Assembly (NCBI GenBank): GCA_902463875.1
Contig: CABQHR010000062.1
Location: 1 to 9,036, forward strand
Length of the DNA: 9,036 nt
Origin: an uncultured Collinsella sp.
Lineage (GTDB): Bacteria; Actinomycetota; Coriobacteriia; Coriobacteriales; Coriobacteriaceae
Direction of reading: 5' to 3'
Under the pieces are notes generated by a model that was given only the letters and a program-made list of their open reading frames with translations, had not been told where the DNA came from and did not search any database. The translations under genes were made by a program, and so were the position numbers. This document shows positions 4,629 through 9,036 of the stretch, piece after piece. Each line of letters starts with the position of its first letter. Position 1 is the first letter of the stretch.

Positions 4629-6977
4629 CACCAACAAGCTGTTGAGCGGCTCGCCCTCACCGGCGGCACTAAGGCGCCTCTGCATCTTCTCAATCTGTTT
4701 AAGTGTTGAAGACAAATACTTGAGACCCTTCTTCAGTTGCTTAAGCAACTTGCCATCCTTACGATTTCCTTTTCCGTTCTCCTTCTCGACATCCTCTTCA
4801 ATGCCAGCAATGCTGCGCCGCACGGCCTCGGCTGCTTTCCGCACCAAAATGGCCCCCTCATGCGGGCAGTGGTCAGTTGCCACATCAAGAAAAGCGAGAA
4901 GCCTTGAACATTCAACAAGCACGAACTGAGCATAGTCCTCCCCCATCGACGCCGCCAGGGCGACCCCACCAGAGCCCAAAAGGCCAAGCGCAGCGCCGCC
5001 GCCCGTAATCAAGGCGGTGCCGTCGGCCATGCCCATGCCGCCGGCGGCCAAGGCACCGCCGCCGGCGGCAGCAAGGCTTGCATTAACAAGTGCTGCTCCG
5101 TGGAGGCCAACAAACGAGCCTCCGAAAATGCCAACAGCAATATTCGGAGCGAACACTGCGGCCGCTCCTCCTGTGCCTACAGCCGCCACCACGGCAATGG
5201 CACCGCCCACCAAGACCTTTGGCAATGTACCTGAAAGCTCACGGGTACGCGCCCCGCAATGCTTCTCAAGGGAATATATGGCGTCCAGATCAACCGCGTC
5301 TTGTCTCCTAGGAAATTCGTCTTTAACCCAAGACCCACTCTCCTTCAAACCTTTGTATTCCTTCTCCTCTTCATCTCCCAACTGCGAATAGGGGCGAAAC
5401 TCAACCAACTCCTGTGCAACCAGCAGGGCGCGCACCTTACCGCCTCGCTGCCGCGAAATAGTCTCAAGGGCTCCGTACGCATCTTCCTCGCTCAAAAAGT
5501 AGCCGTCTGCATCAATGCCCAGGCCATCCGCAACCGAATCCTGCCACGCGCGGGACCAGCTTCTCTTTCGCCCTTTGCGCACTTCGTTCTTCTCGTTCCT
5601 GCAATCGTACTTGACGGCGGCCAGTTTCAGCGAAAAGGCAACCCTCGTCGCCTCTCCATCAAGGCTATAAAATTGGAAGCCATCGAAGACGTCCTGGCGG
5701 CGTCCGCTGCGCTCGGACCAAGCCTCGGACACTTCCTCCGCCATATAGTCCCAGTCGGCATGGAGGACAAACGCAAAGCGCCCAACCCCGACGTAGTTGA
5801 TTCGCAAGAAAAGCTTCTGGGCGAAAACGACCTTGCTCCCCCTGCATTCGATACCCGCCCTGACCGCCGCTGTCGCTAGATTCGCCAGAACGAACGAAGT
5901 GCTCGAAACCGTGACCATGCGAGTGAGGGCCCTACTGTTATAGGGCATAAAATGCGAAGCCTTGAGCTTGTGCAAGCCAGAGACCTTGCTCACTTCATAA
6001 CGCTCTAGCTCGGCCTTGAGCCTTGAGAGCATATAGAGACAGCGAACGATAACCTCGTTGGCCACAACTGCTAGCACCTGGCTTAAAGCCTGATCGAGAA
6101 GACCGACCTCCGTCCGAAGGTCAAAGCGAATGGGCTTGCCATCCTCGGTTTTGAGTGCCGTTCCGTTAAACAGCTTTGAGATCCATTGCTGAATACGAAT
6201 ATCCTCGCCCTTATAGGCAACCTGCGCGTCTTGAAAAACAGGCAGAGAGGAAAGCTCCTTTAGCAGGGACAGTACGATACCGGGAATACCCGTCCCCTTA
6301 CCGGGATTGGAACTAGACCCCGCCATGTCGCTCACGAGATGCATCGCCCAGAACAGAGTGCCGAACGCAATCTTCTCTGGAACGTTCCTGCCTATAAGCG
6401 GGCAGTCGGGATCGAAGACGACGGCAGGCAGGTCAAAGGCGACAAACCGGCCGGCCGTATCAGTGCCATAGCCTTTGCCCGTGAATTGCGAGAGGATCGA
6501 GCACGCAAGGCCAACCAAACTCGGGTGGTGCGAGAAATCCCGCAGATGATGTTGGAGTCCGCCGCCAAACTCAGCGGTCAGCTTGTCCGCGGCAAGAGGA
6601 AACTCTTTCTCCAGAAAGCGGATAGCATCTTCCAGAGTGGCATCTGCCTTTGTCATGCCCGCGGACTTGGCAATTATAAGAACGAAGTTGCCGACCTTCT
6701 CGTCGCCCCAGGCTTTAGCACTCTCGAGGTTGAAGTCTTTTTGCCACAGAACATTTAACGCGCCCGTGAGAAGCCCACTAACGGCTGCAAGTTCATAATC
6801 GAGCTTCGTAGCCTTTTCAGCCTGAGAGTCAAAATCATAGAGCAGTTCCTCCCCATCGGGAGCGTCCTTAAAAACAAGCAGCGCAGCGCTACCATTCAGC
6901 GGCACAGATGTGACTTTGGGCAGTTGAAGCGTGGCGTGAATTATCTCGCCGCCAGTAAAAACAAGTTCGTCTGCCAT
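4614..6977 (-). CDS. Large unrecognised protein with His motif and Gly/Ala-rich hydrophobic region
   Basis: This 787-aa protein belongs to no family I can name. A His-rich motif HHLRDFSHHPS (143-153) and the segment FWAMHLVSDMAGSS (209-222) could together bind a metal, recalling helical metal-dependent hydrolases, but this is inference. Residues about 290-330 and 355-380 are helical and partly hydrophobic. A basic stretch (RKGRKRSWSRAW, 467-478) follows. Residues 585-676 are an almost uninterrupted Gly/Ala-rich hydrophobic region, like glycine-zipper membrane-inserting segments, and the C-terminus is a charged helix (720-768). The ATG is chosen because AGGAGG lies eight bases upstream; a TTG six codons earlier lacks a site. 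It lies 38 bp after a decayed gene on the same strand and has no visible terminator. A membrane-active effector or defence protein is a reasonable guess only. Confidence 0.7.
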   Translation of the reverse strand: MADELVFTGGEIIHATLQLPKVTSVPLNGSAALLVFKDAPDGEELLYDFDSQAEKATKLDYELAAVSGLLTGALNVLWQKDFNLESAKAWGDEKVGNFVLIIAKSAGMTKADATLEDAIRFLEKEFPLAADKLTAEFGGGLQHHLRDFSHHPSLVGLACSILSQFTGKGYGTDTAGRFVAFDLPAVVFDPDCPLIGRNVPEKIAFGTLFWAMHLVSDMAGSSSNPGKGTGIPGIVLSLLKELSSLPVFQDAQVAYKGEDIRIQQWISKLFNGTALKTEDGKPIRFDLRTEVGLLDQALSQVLAVVANEVIVRCLYMLSRLKAELERYEVSKVSGLHKLKASHFMPYNSRALTRMVTVSSTSFVLANLATAAVRAGIECRGSKVVFAQKLFLRINYVGVGRFAFVLHADWDYMAEEVSEAWSERSGRRQDVFDGFQFYSLDGEATRVAFSLKLAAVKYDCRNEKNEVRKGRKRSWSRAWQDSVADGLGIDADGYFLSEEDAYGALETISRQRGGKVRALLVAQELVEFRPYSQLGDEEEKEYKGLKESGSWVKDEFPRRQDAVDLDAIYSLEKHCGARTRELSGTLPKVLVGGAIAVVAAVGTGGAAAVFAPNIAVGIFGGSFVGLHGAALVNASLAAAGGGALAAGGMGMADGTALITGGGAALGLLGSGGVALAASMGEDYAQFVLVECSRLLAFLDVATDHCPHEGAILVRKAAEAVRRSIAGIEEDVEKENGKGNRKDGKLLKQLKKGLKYLSSTLKQIEKMQRRLSAAGEGEPLNSLLVSGDE

Positions 6978-7015
6978 ATCGGCTTCCTCCTGCAAGCGCG
7001 TAAAATCAGATTGCC

Positions 7016-7343
7016 CTACGCCGCCAAATCCCTCTTGTACAAGTACTCGAAAATTTCGGCGATGCAGTTACCCAGAACCTCATCGGGATAGATCGCCTCT
7101 GGCAGCTTGTACGCCTCATTGTGCACGATAACGCGCGCAGCGTCACGGGTCTCCGCCTGTCCGTCCAATGAATCATGTTGGCAAGCCGTTCTTCGATATG
7201 GATGTCATCTCGATGTCCGCACCCTTGGCCAGCTTGACCCCAGCAGATGTAAGCGTGTTTTTGAATAGCGTCGGACACAGTCATCTGCGCTGATTCCGGA
7301 ATCCTTCGCGCAACCATTCCTTCTGTTTATCGTCAAATGAGTC
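7016..7343 (-). pseudogene. Frameshifted remnant of a small gene
   Basis: No single frame is convincing here, but pieces of protein-like sequence occur in shifted frames on the minus strand. One frame gives DSFDDKQKEWLREGF just after the exonuclease stop. The next frame continues as GISADDCVRRYSK. The first frame then gives SAGVKLAKGADIEMTSISKNG. After another shift near 7177 there is an uninterrupted 53-codon end containing ARVIVHNEAYKLPEAIYPDE and EIFEYLYKRDLAA, stop at 7016-7018. The FDDKQ-REGF-GIS pattern resembles repeat units of the type FDxxQMxxIRxGL...VSxYA found in accessory-region proteins of gut bacteria (my recollection, not checked). The gene is probably inactivated by small indels. 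It overlaps the 103-codon open frame at 7006-7317, which I regard as an artefact. A sequencing error is the alternative. Confidence 0.5.
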
Positions 7344-7345
7344 CC

Positions 7346-8080
7346 TTACCTCCCCTCCGCCTTCAGCTTCAGCAGCAGATCGCTCAGCTCGGGGCACTTC
7401 TTGGAAAGGCGCGTCTGGGGTCGCTCGCCCATCCCCCACCGTTGGCGGACCTCCTGGGCGCGCGGGCTCACGCGGTAGTCCCCGTCCATCACCTGCTTGA
7501 GCAGCTTGGCGGTCACGCGTGCATCGGCTAGGGCGCTGTGGGCGTGACCCGTCGACTCGTCAAACCCGATGCCAAACCACGTTGCCGCGTCACTCAAAGA
7601 GACACACCCGTGGCTGCCCACGTCCATAATCGAGGTGTAAAACGCCTGCAGGTCGGCCCAGTCCGTAGGAAATGTGGAAAGATCGATATGCTTTGCCTGG
7701 CACTCGGTCAAAAGCTGTCGACGATCCGCCCCGCTCCAACAGACCACCTGGGCGGAGTAGCGACCGATCCAATCGCTGAGCCTTTTGATCACCACATAGA
7801 GCGGATCGGCAATCGCGCTGTCCACGGCCGATATCCCTGTGAGCTCGCGGACGGGAAACGCAACGCCTTCGGTAAATTCCGTCTGTACAAACTGCGAGAA
7901 CTCGCCCATAACGTTGCCGTGGTAATCGAGCTTGACGGCGCCGACCTCGATAATCTCGTTGTGCAGTCCACGGCGCTGGCGCTGCTTTGGCACCGGCGCA
8001 AACTCAAAATCCAGCACGATCTGGCGCGCAAAGTTCGTCGTATCGATAGCCGAGATACACGGCGTCTTTTTGTCTGGCAC
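7346..8080 (-). CDS. DEDDh 3'-5' exonuclease (RNase T/DnaQ family)
   Basis: This 244-aa soluble nuclease should remove nucleotides from 3' ends of DNA or RNA using two metal ions. The ExoI motif is VLDFEF (22-27; Asp24, Glu26) with EIIEVGAVKLD following (42-52). Asp119 in VVCWSGADRRQLL (112-124) is the ExoII aspartate, and GHAHSALADARVTAKLL (178-194) is ExoIII with His181 and Asp186, so all four acidic residues and the histidine are present. The C-terminal 45 residues are a basic extension outside the fold. The GTG start is chosen because GAGAAAGG lies eight bases upstream. It is divergent from the small SOS-box gene, and its long leader holds several hairpins. It could be a repair or RNA-processing exonuclease (KapD/ExoX-like); the exact substrate is not visible. 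Confidence 0.88.
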   Translation of the reverse strand: MPDKKTPCISAIDTTNFARQIVLDFEFAPVPKQRQRRGLHNEIIEVGAVKLDYHGNVMGEFSQFVQTEFTEGVAFPVRELTGISAVDSAIADPLYVVIKRLSDWIGRYSAQVVCWSGADRRQLLTECQAKHIDLSTFPTDWADLQAFYTSIMDVGSHGCVSLSDAATWFGIGFDESTGHAHSALADARVTAKLLKQVMDGDYRVSPRAQEVRQRWGMGERPQTRLSKKCPELSDLLLKLKAEGR

Positions 8081-8145
8081 GGTGAGGGCCTTTCTCCGTC
8101 AACTGCCGCCTGTTTCACAGGCAGCTACATTGCCGTAAGGATAAG

Positions 8146-8209
8146 TGTCCGTGCGGACATGAAATCGCACAGTGCAGCTTTCCGGCATCCTTGCGTAAAG
8201 CTGCGCTTT
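8146..8209 (-). promoter_or_regulatory. Hairpin cluster upstream of the exonuclease gene
   Basis: TGTCC/GGACA (8146-8159, loop GTGC) is followed by GCAGCTTT (8174-8181), which pairs perfectly with AAAGCTGC (8197-8204) across 15 bases. AAAGC (8197-8201) can alternatively pair with the nearby GCTTT (8205-8209), so the two stems exclude each other. A further small hairpin GCCTG/CAGGC (8108-8122) sits close to the exonuclease ribosome binding site. If transcription of the exonuclease starts near the SOS box, all of these fall in its 5' leader. Confidence 0.35.
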
Positions 8210-8234
8210 GAGATGGTCACGTCGCTGTTATTAT

Positions 8235-8248
8235 CGAACATATATTCG
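8235..8248. promoter_or_regulatory. SOS (LexA) box
   Basis: CGAACATATATTCG matches the Gram-positive/actinobacterial LexA operator (CGAAC-N4-GTTCG) at 9 of 10 fixed positions; only the first base of the right arm differs. It lies 90 bp upstream of the 41-aa gene and 154 bp upstream of the divergent exonuclease start, so LexA could repress either or both. No clear -35/-10 pair is assignable around it, although the box itself and the following TATTTATG are AT-rich as expected for a promoter. Confidence 0.55.
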
Positions 8249-8303
8249 TATTTATGGCTGCAGTTTGATAGACTGGTTATTGTTGGCGGCGGTTCCATGT
8301 GCC

Positions 8304-8338
8304 GGGCAGCGCCCTCCATGCGACGGGAGGTGATGCCC
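8304..8338 (+). promoter_or_regulatory. Hairpin sequestering the ribosome binding site of the 41-aa gene
   Basis: GGGCA (8304-8308) pairs with TGCCC (8334-8338) directly before the start ATG, and CCTCC (8313-8317) pairs with the ribosome binding site GGAGG (8326-8330); a 4x3 internal loop separates the helices and an 8-base loop closes them. In this fold the ribosome binding site is masked. GGGC (8304-8307) can alternatively pair with GCCC (8311-8314), which would free it. This is the type of leader that silences toxin mRNAs until processed. Confidence 0.45.
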
Positions 8339-8464
8339 ATGACCGATCTGACTGATTTTGTGAAGCTCCTGGCCGCTTTGGTCTCGCTCCTCACGGCGCT
8401 TATCGGACTTACCGAGGCACTCAAGCAGCGTACGAAGCATAAAAAGAGAGGTCGACGCCGCTAA
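8339..8464 (+). CDS. 41-aa membrane peptide, candidate SOS-induced type I toxin
   Basis: The peptide is MTDLTDFVKLLAALVSLLTA continuing as LIGLTEALKQ and ending in an eleven-residue tail with eight Arg/Lys. It has one amphipathic/hydrophobic helix (about residues 5-28) and a polybasic C-terminus, the layout of holin-like and type I toxin peptides that insert in the cytoplasmic membrane. The ATG at 8339 is chosen because GGGAGG lies eight bases upstream; ATG 8333 is in frame but too close. A long in-frame extension to 7538 crosses the exonuclease antisense and is a shadow. Upstream lie an SOS box and a hairpin masking the ribosome binding site; downstream an intrinsic terminator, so it is a self-contained unit. 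TisB of E. coli is the functional parallel, not a homologue. It could instead be a small phage holin. Confidence 0.65.
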   Translation: MTDLTDFVKLLAALVSLLTALIGLTEALKQRTKHKKRGRRR

Positions 8465-8488
8465 GGCGATGACCCCTTAATCCAAGCA

Positions 8489-8538
8489 ACGGCGCTGCCC
8501 AGCTCTTCACTACTTGGGCTGCCGTCGACCTTATTTTA
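8489..8538 (+). terminator. Intrinsic terminator of the 41-aa gene
   Basis: ACGGC (8489-8493) pairs with GCCGT (8521-8525) and GCCCA (8497-8501) with TGGGC (8515-8519), with a 3x1 internal loop between. The T-rich run TTATTTTA (8531-8538) follows after five bases. It begins 24 bp past the stop codon of the 41-aa gene on the same strand. Confidence 0.6.
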
Positions 8539-8584
8539 CCCACGGGCGCCGGGTTTACCAAATGGATTTTCGGTAAAGGAAGCA

Positions 8585-8606
8585 CGGCACTCCCGCGGCA
8601 CTCCCG
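8585..8606. repeat. 11-bp perfect tandem duplication
   Basis: CGGCACTCCCG occurs twice back to back (8585-8595 and 8596-8606) in the gap just downstream of the DUF4143 ATPase stop codon. It is most simply a replication-slippage duplication; copy number may vary between strains. Confidence 0.7.
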
Positions 8607-8614
8607 CAAAGCCA

Positions 8615-9036
8615 CTACGCCCCAAGCGCCGCCATGGGGATCACTGCCACGCCGTCGTCGTGCGTGTAGGCGATGCTCCCCTTTCCAACCACGACCGCCA
8701 AAAACGCCGGCGCGGCATTCTGGGCGGCAGGATTGGAGAGCACTTTCCTCTCCAGCGCCTTGAGGTTTCTCGCTCCGTCGTCTGCCTTCGCATCGCTCAG
8801 CTTGACCTCGATGGCTCCCCAGCGCCCGTCACGCTCGACAATCAGATCGACCTCAAGGCCTTTCTCGTCGCGGAAATAATGGGCGTTGTTATCGACGCCG
8901 CCGTAGGTAGAAAGAAACACGCGCACGTCGCGCAAGACAAGGTTCTCAAAGAGCATCCCCAGCGTCTGCATGTCGCCAAGCAGCCGCTCAGGGGTAGCCC
9001 CCAGCAACGCCGCCGCAAGCGACGGGTCACAGAAGT
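8615..9036 (-). CDS. C-terminal part of a DUF4143-type AAA ATPase (cut by window edge)
   Basis: The visible 139 residues are the C-terminal domain of the widespread AAA+ATPase/DUF4143 family, whose complete members are usually about 400-430 aa with an N-terminal P-loop ATPase. Diagnostic blocks are DPSLAAALLGATPERLL at the start, GMLFENLVLRDVRVF, HYFRDEKGLEVDLIVE and WGAIEVKLS. The acidic and lysine residues in GLEVD...EVK are a PD-(D/E)XK nuclease-like arrangement noted in this family. The frame runs through the window edge without a credible start, so the TTG at 9007 is not a start. Their physiological role is unknown; they often sit in accessory regions. No link to the neighbouring SOS-box gene is implied beyond proximity. 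Confidence 0.88.
   Translation of the reverse strand, partial: FCDPSLAAALLGATPERLLGDMQTLGMLFENLVLRDVRVFLSTYGGVDNNAHYFRDEKGLEVDLIVERDGRWGAIEVKLSDAKADDGARNLKALERKVLSNPAAQNAAPAFLAVVVGKGSIAYTHDDGVAVIPMAALGA

Noticed and set aside
7006..7317. 103-codon minus-strand open frame
   Set aside because: Its C-terminal half is Arg-rich shadow sequence, whereas the shifted frame over the same bases gives a normal protein end; treated as part of a pseudogene.
7538..8338. Long in-frame extension upstream of the 41-aa peptide
   Set aside because: It runs antisense through the exonuclease gene and the SOS box; the strong ribosome binding site at 8325-8330 marks the true start.
8554..8577. TTTACC...GGTAAA hairpin after the DUF4143 gene as a terminator
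   Set aside because: The stem is AT-rich with a tight inner loop and no T-run follows on the minus strand.

Overview
The window looks like a chromosomal segment of a high-GC Gram-positive bacterium, most plausibly a gut Coriobacteriia such as Collinsella. This is inferred from base composition, strong AGGAGG-type ribosome binding sites, a Gram-positive/actinobacterial-type LexA box and the gene families present. No 16S rRNA or other decisive marker is visible. The left third is ordinary metabolism and regulation. The right two thirds is a patchwork of orphan genes, gene remnants and small regulatory structures, as expected for an accessory region.

Positions 1-2396: a diaminopropionate ammonia-lyase gene (ygeX) on the minus strand is divergent from a YheO/DauR-type PAS-HTH regulator. 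The spacer holds two nearly identical 15-bp palindromes 51 bp apart, good operator candidates. Downstream of ygeX, before the first codons of another minus-strand gene, lies a nested inverted repeat of about 118 nt that could fold into a long RNA rod.

Positions 2397-3724: a 328-aa Pro/Ala-rich protein with one C-terminal membrane segment has its own perfect TATAAT box. It is followed by a weak terminator, three 12-bp repeats spaced exactly 33 bp apart (like transposase-binding sites at an IS end), and a perfect 20-bp terminator hairpin.

Positions 3725-4628: a 140-aa orphan protein with a long, highly structurable leader (terminator-like hairpin plus a possible H-type pseudoknot). After it come a hairpin, a 10-bp inverted repeat and a start-less C-terminal coding remnant converging on the next gene.

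Positions 4614-8080, minus strand: a DEDDh 3'-5' exonuclease, a frameshifted gene remnant, and a 787-aa unrecognised protein with a His-rich motif and a Gly/Ala-rich hydrophobic stretch, all in one orientation.

Positions 8081-8538, plus strand: the best candidate for an undescribed system. A 41-aa peptide with one hydrophobic helix and a polybasic tail is preceded by a near-perfect SOS (LexA) box and by a hairpin that sequesters its ribosome binding site, and is followed by an intrinsic terminator. This is the architecture of an SOS-induced type I toxin such as TisB, without sequence similarity that I can claim. The window ends in the C-terminal part of a DUF4143-type ATPase.
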